64,000 bases of DNA from Chrysemys picta bellii (taxonomy: Eukaryota > Chordata > Testudines > Emydidae), in assembly GCF_011386835.1 (NCBI RefSeq), contig NC_088800.1, positions 23,860,572 through 23,924,571 of the forward strand. The letters are read 5' to 3'. The notes beneath the pieces are model-generated. The model searched no databases and was not told the origin of the DNA. It worked only from the letters and a program-made list of their open reading frames with translations. The translations under genes and the position numbers were made by a program. Numbering within the stretch: the first letter of the stretch is position 1; each line of letters begins with the position of its first letter. Below are positions 21,221-31,765 of this stretch, piece by piece.

Positions 21221-24200
21221 TGTCGATTGGAACTCCCTAAAACAAAGTGCAATCATTTAGCTTTGCTGGTTACAGAATAAATGCTGCCAAATAAAACCCA
21301 AGCAGGTGTGTTGAAAAAACCTGGGGATTTTCAGAAGGCAACACTGAAAATGACAAAATATGCTGACTCTAATTTTCTATACGAGCTTCAAAACTCAGAG
21401 CTTTCTAGTGAGTCTGTCTGTCTCAAATATTGTCGAAGTAACTTGAACTTGGTAAGAGTTCAAATAGGAGATAGCATATCCACAGAATGCTGCAAAGAGC
21501 GTCTATGCTATGACTTTGGGGTAGTGCTAAGGAGGTGGATGAGAATTGGGGTGGCATAGGTACATCCTATTGATTTGAATTACAAATTGGTTAATTTCCT
21601 GTATTTTGTTTTAACACTCTTGGCTTTTGCGGTGATGCTCAATTGTTAGCCCTGGTAAGGTTTTGTCTTTTAATTAATTGTTATGGTGTCGAGAGCTGGG
21701 TATACATTTCTTTTTTAACTTTATGCAGATCAAAATAGATTAAAAATAAAGAAATTGCAATATACACAGTATCTGAAACCATTTACTGGTCAGTGGCATG
21801 AGATAAATAGAAATGCTTTAGATTGCTTGAAGATGATTTGAATAATTGTCCTACATTACATTTTGGGGGCTTAGTCTGGCACTCTGACTTAGACTAGTTT
21901 GGTCTAGATGTCAACCCTTTTAAAAAAATGCAGTTTTCAACTCCCTTTGACTTCATTGGGTGCTTTGCCTGAGGAAAGACTGCAAGATTGAATGCCATTG
22001 TAACAAACCCAAAGGATTAGCTTCCCCAGGTGCGGCCAACCTGCATAACACATCGGTCAGAAAGTGATGCTCAAAAGAGACAATTTTCTCCTGTGCATGG
22101 CCCTGATACTGGAGCTGCTCTGTGCATAATTATTACTCCTGCTGTTTGAGAGTAGCCTGGGCCTCCTGGTTCTGATTGGGCCCAGAAGCATGGGAAAGAC
22201 TCTGTTCTCCAGCTATGCTCATCTCCCAAAGAAACTAGCGATCTCATTAGAAAACATTTTCTTATGAGATTTTCAGTTGACTTTTGTAACCCCAGACAGT
22301 TTAGTGAATGTATCGATAAGTATATGAACATTTGGATGCTTTTTTATAGAGCTAACCGGAACCTAGACATTTCAGTTCAAGTGGGTTCATTCAGTCTCCA
22401 ACTCTGTGGGGTCAGTCTTTCACCTCCTGAGCTTTGCTTTGAGTTTGGGATTTGGCCAAACCCAAAAACTGGTGAAGGAAACAAAAACAGTTGAAACCAC
22501 TGAGTTTTGCCTGATTTTGCACCACAGCTACAAACTTACCCAGGTTCACTCTAAAAGTTCAGAAGTATGATCAAACTTATCAGCAAACCTGGGCTGAATT
22601 TCCAGGGCTAGATTCCTAGATGCTTGATGTAGATGTAGAACCTTAGAGTGGGGGAGCAAGAAAGGTATTCCTCACTCTCTAACCTCCCAAGAATTCTCCC
22701 TACACCTGAGTTGGGGGAGCAGGTAACATGGAGCTGTTCTAGTACTAGGAAAATAGTATGAAATCCTCGTTACTTTCCACTGGAACCTTTACATAACTGC
22801 ATATTATAATTGCTTTAGGGCAGGTCACTGTTCTCTTTGTGCCACAAGAGTGGCATAAAGAGGACAGAGCCAGTTTGTGACCCTTAAATTTGAATGCACA
22901 GATTGGGGAAATAAATAGTAGATAGTGCAGATCTGCACTACATGAACATTCTTCTTTCTTCTCCGCTTTAATTGGCAAGGAAATAGTTAACAACATTGTC
23001 ATCAGTTGGTTACAGAGATAACATCCCACTCAGATGAACTGGGCCATTTACACCTCCCCCAGCTGTTGTTTCAAGCTCTTTCAAAAGACAAAATGTCACT
23101 ACATCAGTTACACTCAGTTCACATACTGAAGGTTTTCTTTGCAACCAGATGGGTTACAGATGTGACTTCATAAAAAATAATAATGAAACGTAGAGTCTGT
23201 AGCACAAGAATAAGACTCCATAAAAAATACAACCTACCAACCTGCCAATCTGCCATGACCCAGCAAGCCCAATTCAACTCCTAGTACTGCAATTTCAACC
23301 AGTCTACTTTTAAATGCTTTGTATTTCCTTGAGAATATTTTGCATAGTTCTAAAACTCAGTCTCTCTTTATGATTAAATGCTGCCAGGAAATTTCTCCTG
23401 AAAATATCTTTCTTCAGCTTTAAAGCTTATTTCCTCCTTGTTTTGTTGAGTCATGTATTAAATAACTACTGCTTTTCAGAACGATATTTTGTTTGTTTGT
23501 GTATAAGTGGACAATTACCCAGAAATGGTAGGTTTCCAACTCTTCCGTTGAAATAGGTGGCAAGTGTTCTGTGTCTTTGTACATCTAAAATACAGTAAGC
23601 ATCATGGGACTTACCTGAGAGTCTCAAGCATAGTTATCATAGACAGAGCTCAGGCAGACTTGGTGATTCTTGGCAAATAAATGATAATTTCTATAGTATA
23701 TATAAAACGATATTTTTTAAACAGAATGAAGTTCTATTACTACACCTATTGAAGACTTTAAACTAGCATGTTTTTCAGAATCCAGTACATTGGAATTACT
23801 GCATTGGTCTGTATTATCGTAAATTGCTTCAAACAATTTTTTGTCAACAGTTACATCTAAAAGTCAGAAACTTTCTCTCAAAACTGGATGTTTTCCAAAA
23901 GTTTTGTACTTAGCTCAACCACAAATGATGGACTTGATTCAGGAGTCACTGGGTGAAATTCTGTGGTCTGGGTTATGCAGCTCAGACTAGACATTCAGGA
24001 CAATCTTGAAGTCTTTGAATCTTCATATCACAACAGGGTAGTTAGTGGAGCCAATGCTTAACTTTGTTTCTTGTTAATATATTTAACTATAGAAAGCAAA
24101 TAAATGTGATTGGAAATAAACTGAGAAAAAATATTTGGGTATTTCTTAGCAACTTTGTTTCTTGGGTTATGGTTAGCCCTTTAGTATGGTGGCATAAAAT

Positions 24201-24783
24201 GGTATTATCTAGCTACATTTGACATTTATAGAGGTTTTCAGTTCTTGCTAATGCTGAATGTTTAATATAAAAGATATGAAGTATTGAAGCAAAAATAGGT
24301 CATACCAGTAACAATGACATACTACTGATAACATACTATTCATCATAATGGCCTGGTGTTAGCAATTTTACAAAAACTTTATCAAAGGTACCCATTTATC
24401 ACAGTCATCTCCCACCCCACTCCTTCCTGTTGCATCACTGACTTTCCCACTAATATAAAATGTAGAGAAAACCTGTATACAGTTTATTCCTGAAAAGAGA
24501 AAAGAGCTCAGTTTTAAACTGTACAGTTGCACCAATGGGAGGTAATATTTTTGTCAGCCATTCTCAAAAGTAGTCCTCTCAGTGCCTATACAACAAGTCT
24601 GTTCTGCAAGCATTCCCCACTCTGAGTGTGAGGAATCACATCACAGCAGCAACATTCAGCTCACAAACAGTTGTCACAGGTGAACTTGCACTTCACTTTC
24701 AAATCCCCCTCTGCTGGTATACACCCCTTTTTTAAAGAAAATAATTAAAACACGACATCTCATTTAGGCACTTAATGAAACCA
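21221..24783. other. Non-coding AT-rich stretch
   Basis: No gene or clearly bounded repeat. Bases 22340-22490 resemble an old dispersed element (CTAACCGGAACCTAG ... TTTGGCCAAACCCAAA), but its ends cannot be fixed. Confidence 0.45.
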
Positions 24784-24998
24784 CTTAAGCACGTGCTTAC
24801 CTTTAAGCATGTGAGTAGACCTATTAATTATTAATATGCTTACAATTGAGCATACACGTTAAGTGCTTTGCTGGTTTGGGGCAAACTATGAATTTCATAA
24901 AAGAGCATTAGTGCCCAAGTTCACCAAATTGCTTAACTTTAAGCAAATAAGGAATCAATGGGGCTACTCACATGCTTAAAGCTAAACATGTGCTTAAG
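24784..24998. repeat. Palindromic dispersed repeat with 35-bp arms
   Basis: Bases 24784-24818 and 24964-24998 are inverted copies matching at 32 of 35 positions (CTTAAGCACRTG ... AAGCATGTGAGTAG). A further block TTAAGTGCTTTGCTGG lies at 24860-24875, and TTAAGTGCTTTGTTGG at 24994-25009. The structure is a foldback MITE, of a type I recall as shared by birds and reptiles. It is non-coding. Confidence 0.65.
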
Positions 24999-25009
24999 TG
25001 CTTTGTTGG

Positions 25010-26807
25010 ACTGGGGTCTAGGTGCACAGATTTGTTTAAAAAAAATCTTTATGCAGAACTGCAAAGAGACCATTCGCAGAAACCTACTTCTGTGTAATAA
25101 TTCATGGTGAATAAATGTTAAAATTTTAAAGCAAACAATTGATCATTCTAAGGGTATTGCAATACTGGAGACGTTCTGCAACTTTAAATACAATATAGTT
25201 GCATCTTTTTTTAAGAAGTAGGAAATATAGATAAAAATGTACTAACAACATGGCAAGGACCTTTAAAACCTTTTTAACCTTTAATCCATTATTTAGCGCT
25301 TCATTCTTTTAAGAGAAATCTGCAGTTATATCCGCTCAGAAGCACAACCTTGAAATAAAGTGTTTTCAGACATGCACAGAAAGCATTAGCTGCTTTCATT
25401 GCAAGATGACACCTGTGTACCCATATGTCCTGATCCCTGAAGTCATACTTCAGAGTATAGACTTATTCATTCAAAAACACTTCATCTGATTTATATCGAA
25501 GTACCTGCTCCTGGCTACACAGACTAAGTAAATGTCCAACTTAGACAGTAAACATTGTTGTCTCGAAATCTTTCATTTTGGCATAGTATCATACATTTAT
25601 CATTACGGTGTTTCATACCTATGTATCCATAAATATTTGGTTTTGGTTGTAGGCAGACCTAAATGTCATGGAAAGTTGACCTGCAAGTGAATCAGAAGAA
25701 AATCTTATCTCTGGCCTTGGAGAAAAGGAGATAAAAATGAAGGGAAAGTTTGAATATAGTGAGGGAAACTTTTTTTAACCTAAATTAAGTAAATGTCTTC
25801 TAGTTAATTATTAACTTTTCATGGTAAATGTGGCTGTTTGGATTAGAAAGAGGTTATCTGCGCTAACATTTCTTAACACTTCCATAATGTTATCAAGCAT
25901 TAAAAGGTAACATTTATCAAACATTTACAACATATGTGAGTCAGAATAAAGTGCAAACATACAGCTCTGATAACAGCCAAGCTGTCATTATAAAACATGA
26001 GCAAATAGCTCTGAAATATTTGCTTTTAGATGATACATTCTTTGTCATGAAAACATTTAATTTTTGAAATACACATTCAGTTAAAGTCAGAAAACCTTAC
26101 TTTCTTTTAATGATCCCTAAACCCAGATGAAAAAGATGAAGAGGTGGAAAAGAACTAGGAAGATGAGCCAGATAAAAAGGGGACTTTTGCATGAAGAGAT
26201 CTAATGGTCCTGTATATCCTTACATGATTATTCCTTATTCACCAATGGGACTACTCAGTTGAAGAAAAGTTTGCAAGATCAGGCCTTAAGACTTCCAACT
26301 GCATGTCTCCTTTCTCAGCAAAGATTTGCTTTAGAAAATCCAGATGCAAAATCTCAGTTGTAAGCATCTGGCAATGCCTGAGAAATGGCAGGAGTAGGTA
26401 TGAAGACCTCTAAAGGCTAAGAGTAACTCCCATTGAAGTTAATAGGAGAATCTCCTATAATGCCAGTTGGCAGTTGGATCCCTGGATATATGAAATCCAG
26501 ACAAACCATTATTATGGATACAGTCATAAGGCCAAGACCCCAACAAGTTTCTTTTGTACTAAGGGTAGAGCCTCTTACACAAGGATAGTATGTTCAAAAT
26601 CAGTCATTTAAAAAAAAACAAAAAAACTACTGCACCTCTACATTTGGTAGCAACCTAGTCTACCTTTCTTGCCTCCTGTTTTTAAAGCAGCCTCCATTAG
26701 ATATCGACACATAACCATGCCCAGAGAGGACTTACTGTAGATTGAGAGCTGTCTCTAACTTATCCAGTAATAGGAGTGGTGGCAATTCCCTTCTTCATTC
26801 AGGCTAT
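25010..26807. other. Non-coding AT-rich stretch
   Basis: No coding signal. Bases 26215-26290 and 26420-26480 hold faint GACTACTCA/CTCCCATTGAAGTTAATAG motifs of old foldback MITEs. Confidence 0.5.
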
Positions 26808-27235
26808 TCATAGAATCGTGGAACATTAGGGTTGGAAGAGACCTCAGGAGGTCATCTAGTCCAGTGATTCTCAAAGCCAGTCCGCCGCTTGTTCAGGGAA
26901 AGCCCTTGGCGGGCTGGGCTGGTTTGTTTACCTGCTGTGTCTGCAGGTTCAGCCGATCGCGGCTCCCACTGGCCCGCGGTTGGCCGCTCCAGGCCAATGT
27001 GGGCTGTGGGAAGTGGCGCGGGCCGAGGGATGTGCTGGCCGCCCTTCCCGCAGCCCCCGTTGGCCTGGAGCAGCAAACTGCGGCCAGTGGGAGCCGCGAT
27101 CAGCCGAACCTGCGGACACGGCAGGTAAACAAACCAGCCTGGCCCACCAGGGGCTTTCCCTGAACAAGCAGCGGACTGGCTTTGAGAACCACTGATCTAG
27201 TTCAAACACCATGCTCAAAGTATTCTACTGATACT
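26808..27235 (-). mobile_element. CR1 LINE 3' end interrupted by a hAT MITE
   Basis: Bases 26808-26861 read TCATAGAATCGTGGAACATT, then GGTTGGAAGAGACCTCAGGA, the complement of a CR1 tail. The same consensus resumes at 27203 with CAAACACCATGCTCAAAG. The two halves belong to one CR1 copy split by the element at 26862-27194. Only the extreme 3' part of the LINE is present. Confidence 0.85.
26862..27194. mobile_element. hAT MITE, near-perfect palindrome, inside CR1
   Basis: The ends are CAGTGATTCTCAAAGCCAGT and CTGGCTTTGAGAACCACTG, inverted repeats that continue inward for well over 100 bases (TCAGGGAAAGCCCTTGGCGG against its mirror, then TAAACAAACCAGCC and so on). Target duplications ATCTAGTC (26854-26861) and ATCTAGTT (27195-27202) agree at 7 of 8. 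The overlapping mirrored frames of 70-99 codons on both strands are a direct result of the palindrome, not genes. The termini resemble Charlie-type hAT elements. Confidence 0.88.
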
Positions 27236-27311
27236 GCTGCAAAGAGTGACTGGGATGATTGTGGGGTCTGTCACTGTAGTTCAATTTAAAATGAAAAACT
27301 ATTCTCATAGA

Positions 27312-27910
27312 ACAGGAGTACTTGTGGCACCTTAGAGAGTAACACATTTATTTGAGCATAAGCTTTCGTGGGCTACAACCCACTTCTTTGGATGCATAGA
27401 ATGGAACATTTATTGAGGAGATATATATACACATACAGAGAGCATGAAAAGGTGGGAGTTGTCTTACCAACTCCTGAGAGGCCAATTAAGGAAGAGAACA
27501 AACTTTTGAAGTGATAATCAAGATAGCCCAGTACAGACAGTTTGATAAGAAGTGTGAGAATACTTACATGGGGAGATAGATTCAATGTTTGTAATGGCTC
27601 AGCCATTCCCAGTCTCTATTCAAGCCTAAGTTGATTGTATCTAGTTTGCATATCAATTCAAGTTCAGCAGTTTCTCATTGGAGTCTGTTTTTAAGCTTTT
27701 CTGTTGCAAAATTGCCACCCGCAGGTCTGTTACTGAGTGACCAGGGAGGTTGAAGTGTTCTCCTACTGGTTTTTGAATGTTATGATTCCTGATGTCAGAT
27801 CTGTGTCCATTTATTCTTTTGCGTAGAGACTGTCCGGTTTGGCCAATGTACATGGCAGAGGGGCATTGCTTGCACATGATGGCATATATCACATTGGTAG
27901 ATGTCATAAG
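27312..27910 (-). mobile_element. Penelope-like element, 3' part
   Basis: The plus strand opens with ACAGGAGTACTTGTGGCACC and TAAGCTTTCGTGGGCTACAA, which I recognise as the 3' end of a Penelope-like retroelement common in turtles, lying on the minus strand. Upstream in element orientation it encodes the GIY-YIG endonuclease region annotated separately. The reverse-transcriptase part is absent, so this is a 5'-truncated copy, as is usual for target-primed insertions. The family call rests on recalled similarity plus the endonuclease motifs. Confidence 0.8.
27653..27907 (-). pseudogene. Penelope-like GIY-YIG endonuclease remnant
   Basis: An 84-codon minus-strand frame. Motifs seen: VIYAI followed by CKQC, then MYIGQTGQ (the GIY...YIG pair, here IY and YIG), then LRKR with the family arginine, GHRSD with the histidine, and VGEHF with the glutamate. 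Penelope-like elements carry this nuclease C-terminal to their reverse transcriptase and use it to nick target DNA. The frame is lost at about residue 75 (near 27.68 kb): recognisable C-terminal coding continues one frame over. It is truncated upstream as well, so no active protein is expected. Confidence 0.75.
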
Positions 27911-29459
27911 AGAGCATGTAGAGTGTGCTGCTCACTTTCTAGGCAAGGTGGCCAGGGGAAAGGGAAGGAGCACGTAAAAACCTGATCTAAAAAAGCCTGG
28001 ACTCTGCTGAAGTTCAGATCAAGATCCAAACCAGAACATGCCCATTGCTCATTGCACCTGCACATCTGTGTTCATAGTTGTGTTTCAGACAATGGCAGTG
28101 ACAATAATAAATAACTGAATAAAGAGCTTTAGCTACAGGCTACAACAAATGAAAAAATATCAAATCAACAGTTTGTTTCACTGGTGCTGCACAGCTCCCC
28201 AGCCATTCAACACCTTCTGAAATTTTATCAGCTCATTGATTGGTTCTGGCTCATTAAAACTGCACACCTTTCCTGTTAGTTTGCAACTTTTTTCCCCACC
28301 CATTTTAAAATTTGTAATTATTCATCATCATGGGGGGTTGTGGATGGAAGCATGCGGGGATCTTACTCTTCACTCTTACATCGATGAGAAGGACATAGGC
28401 TGGAGTCTGGCATATAGGCACCATCATAAGGGGGATTTAATGGGCTAGGGGAGATTTTCTCCACTGCAAGAGCAGCATAGGGCCAGCATAGACAGACAAC
28501 TCCTATTCTATCCCTGTTTGCAGGTCCTGGCATAGGGGGCATGCTAGAAATGTGACTGCGATGGGAAGGCCTGAATCGAGGGATGGTAGCAGGCATAATT
28601 TTAGTCCTCAGCACAATTCCCTGGGACTGCTCCAAGCATGGATTGTTTCTCCCACATCACTTCAGAATCGGGGCAGTGCTGAGGTGGCAAAAAGCTACCT
28701 TTGCCCACCTTGTATCTTGACTGTGCTTTCCAGGCTGATTTTCTCAAGAGATGTAACACAGAATCTAGATCTACGTTTTTCTCTTTCCTGTCACTGGTTG
28801 ATCTAATAATAAATAATTAAATAATAATAATAGATTAACAATGATGGACAGCTAATTTCCTCCATTGTGGTTTAGGCACATTGCTTCTTCTCTCTCTGAT
28901 GCACTAATGAGTTCTCAGTAGTAGACACTGGTTCTTAAACTGCATAAAACTGGTGTAAGAGGTAATCAGGCCCAATACTGGTACCTTCCTGCTTTCTTTT
29001 CTGATGATAAACGTTTACAAACACCCTTCTTGTACCTTTTCCAAGCACTGCTGTGCATCAGCTTTTGAGAAATGCGGGCAAATTCTATTAAGCATTTGTG
29101 AATCTCTTAGTTCAGATTACATTTCACATATATATTTTTTCACATATTTTGTACAATTTTGTAGAACCATTTTCATGAATCAAAACCCAGTGATATTCAA
29201 TAGCTTAATGTTTTATTTAATAATTGCTTGAAAAATATGAGCTGATTCTCAGAACCACACTGTTCCAAATATATTTTGGCAAAAAATAATTTTATTTATT
29301 TAAATCTTTGAGTAAACGGGGCTTCCATTTTTTACAGCCCAGGCGATTCTAGACTCCACAGAAAAGTGTTTTTCTGGGTTACACTAAATTCAGTCGTTGT
29401 ACCCATTAGGATACCATTGTCAGAATTAGCAATGCTAGGCCAGAACCAACAATCGATCC
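27911..29459. other. Non-coding stretch, no gene recognised
   Basis: Open frames are short and domain-free. Bases 28390-28640 are GC-richer and may be a dispersed repeat fragment, but boundaries are not visible. Confidence 0.4.
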
Positions 29460-29467
29460 TGGGCCAT

Positions 29468-29570
29468 GTTCTGATTCTAATTACAGTGGCGTAAATGCAG
29501 AACGACTCTGTTGAGTTTAGTGAAATCACTCTGGATTTACTTTGGTGTAACTGAGGTCAGAATCAGGCTA
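29468..29570. repeat. Ancient hairpin MITE relic
   Basis: TTCTGATTCTAATTACAGTG at the left is mirrored by GTGTAACTGAGGTCAGAATC at the right, with internal mirror symmetry (AATCACTCTGGATTTAC). It is an approximately 100-bp foldback repeat, relative to the copies at 30.0 and 58.05 kb. Confidence 0.55.
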
Positions 29571-30000
29571 TGTTTTAGGACATTGTTCTCTCAGATGCCT
29601 AGCCAGATTAATTGGCACAATTATATCCTCCTTTCCTCTTCCCCCTCAGGTCAATCTATATGTCAGAGGTTTACAAGCTCTGTTGATTCAGAGCTGAACA
29701 AGTGCTGGAGGGAATGGGCTGCTATGATCTGCCTAGCTTGTAAAGGTCCAAACTGTTTTGTCTTTGATGTAGAAGTCACAAAAATACTCTAACCTTTCAT
29801 TCACTCAGATTTCCCCTTCTTCGTTTGAAAAACTAGAGACGTTTCCAGAATGGAATGGGCTGTCTCCCTTCACTTGAGAACCAGTTAATGAAACCCTTAT
29901 ATGCACTTATTACTTCTCCAGCCACCAGACTAGAAAACATTTGGCATTCACAGTCAGAAAGTAATCTTTCAACTAGATTACTTAGTTTAGCCAAAGGGGA

Positions 30001-30150
30001 TGGCTTAGTGATCTAAACAATTAGGGTCAAATAAAGCCCTAGTGTAAAAGGGAGCAACTCCACTGGCTTCAGTAGGATTCTACCCACTTATTCCAGGGAT
30101 AAATTTGGCCACCAGACTCCATGGAAACACAGGTTCAAATCCTGACATGC
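30001..30150 (+). repeat. MIR-like SINE head split by a hairpin MITE
   Basis: TGGCTTAGTGATC at 30001-30013 looks like a pol III A box, and GGTTCAAATCC at 30132-30142 like a B box, each in MIR-like context (ACCAGACTCC precedes the B box). They are pushed apart by a foldback segment, about 30024-30110, with ends GGGTCAAAT and AAATTTGGCC. Removing it restores a spacing of about 40 bp between the boxes, close to a tRNA-derived head. The 3' part of the SINE is not recognisable. Confidence 0.5.
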
Positions 30151-30395
30151 AGCGATGGGTTAAGAATGGTTATGTCAATTCAGCAGCATAGGAGAAGGTA
30201 TGTTACAAGCATCAAGATAGGATGGGCTATTCTGAGTATGGCTCCTTATTTTGCTTATTGAGGTAGAAATGCAGCACGGCCATAAGTATAAATGCTTTGG
30301 TTTGTATGGGGCTATGATTTTATGGGGGCTAGGAATCTAACCTGTGTCTTGTATTTCTCTTTTTGTTTTTGTTTGAATGTTCATTGAGTACGTAT

Positions 30396-30399
<4 letters not shown>

Positions 30400-30432
<33 letters not shown>
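30400..30432 (+). repeat. (GA)n microsatellite
   Basis: About 16 uninterrupted GA units. Confidence 0.97.
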
Positions 30433-30433
<1 letters not shown>

Positions 30434-30718
30434 TACACTATAAAAATATTGCTTTCTCGTATTTCTGTATGAAAAAAAGAGTATTTTATAAAGCTGAATC
30501 GGACTTAGGCCCGCCAAAATATTGCCAACACTCCACTCTTCCCTCCCACCAACCCCCAAATTCTTCCTTCAACAAAGTCTTCCAACCTCTTGCTCCAGAC
30601 TCTTCCTCTCTTCAGAGTTTGCTTCTAGTTCCAATGCCCTCCTTCCCCCATGCTCCCCAGTCTTTTCTTCCCATACTCTCAAGTCTCCCTTGGCCAGATT
30701 AATTGAACTGTCAGATAA

Positions 30719-30757
30719 CTTATATATATATATATGTGTGTGTGTGTCTGTGTATGT
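30719..30757 (+). repeat. (TA)n(TG)n microsatellite
   Basis: A compound dinucleotide tract: TA units passing into TG units, ending near TGTGTCTGTGTATG. Confidence 0.95.
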
Positions 30758-31173
30758 CCTTGGAGTCGCTATGATGTATTGACAATACTTTAAGGAAAAA
30801 GAGCAGAAGTGAAACCATTAAAAAGTTGCAGTGTTGTTTCATATCTAGACTCGTGTCTTACTTACAGCGAGGCTGCAAAAAAGCAATAGAGCATATTCAA
30901 ATTCATACAACCCTATTTCATGTAGCTATATCAAATTCTATATTAATGTATTGGAGGTTGAGGTTATTATGAACAAATGTGCCAGTATGCCAGCACACCT
31001 ATGAATTCTATCTTAAGGTGAAGAACAAGAGTACATCAGCATTCAAAAATAAACTGTATATCTGTCTGAAATTATTTGTATATTGCTACAGTGCCCCCTG
31101 AACACCAATGAAAGTCAATTATTGCTATGTGCAGATCTTTTCTAGATACTGCTAAGTAATAATATACTATTAT

Positions 31174-31757
31174 TAGGCCTGGTCAAAAAAATTGTCAGTT
31201 TTTCTTAATGGAAGAATTTTTTTGACTACATTTTTATGACAATGTCCTCAAAAAATGTTGACTTTTCATCAGAAAACCCAAACCCAAAAACTATTTTTAT
31301 TTTGTGCAGCTGTCAGATGAAAATGTTTTAGGCCTTGTCTACACTACGGGGGAAATTCGATCTAAGCTATGCAATTTGAGTTACATGAATAGTGCAACTC
31401 AAATCGATGTAGCTTAGGTCTACTTACAGTGGGGTCCACACTATGCGATGTCAACGGGAGACTCTCTCTGTCGACTCCCCCTATTCTTCTCAATCCGATG
31501 GAGTACAGGAGTCAACGGGAGAGTGATCTGCAGTTGATTTAGCGGTTCTTCACTAGACCTGCTAAATCAGCCGCTGATGCATTGATTGCCGCTCGTTGAT
31601 CCCTCAGTAAGTGTAGACAAGCCCTTAGTTTTCAGCAGTTTTCAGACAAAAAGTTGCCAAAAAAAAAATTGGTTTTCCAGAATTCTTTGTTTGGTTGTTT
31701 TTCATTAAAAGTTGAAAATTTATCTGAAAAAAATAATCCTATTTCCAACCAGCTTTA
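31174..31757. mobile_element. Old hAT-like MITE hosting a nested insertion
   Basis: It starts TAGGCCTGGTCAAAAAAA and ends TTTCCAACCAGCTTTA, imperfect inverted ends with the hAT-type TA(G/A) start. Flanks ACTATTAT (31166-31173) and GTCATTAT (31758-31765) agree at 5 of 8, and all three differences are transitions, as expected of an aged 8-bp duplication. The AT-rich interior is interrupted by the Harbinger MITE at 31331-31624. It is non-coding. Confidence 0.65.
31331..31624. mobile_element. PIF/Harbinger-type MITE (CTTGTCTACAC ends), nested
   Basis: The ends GGCCTTGTCTACACTACG and AAGTGTAGACAAGCCC are inverted repeats, flanked by identical TTA triplets at 31328-31330 and 31625-31627. A TTA/TAA triplet duplication is typical of PIF/Harbinger. 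The interior has inverted segments around TCGATCTAAGCTA and GATGTAGCTTAGGTC. It sits inside the hAT-like element at 31174-31757. Confidence 0.85.
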
Positions 31758-31765
31758 GTCATTAT

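Noticed and set aside
26852..27218. Five overlapping frames of 71-99 codons
   Set aside because: The same peptides appear on both strands because the DNA is a hAT palindrome.
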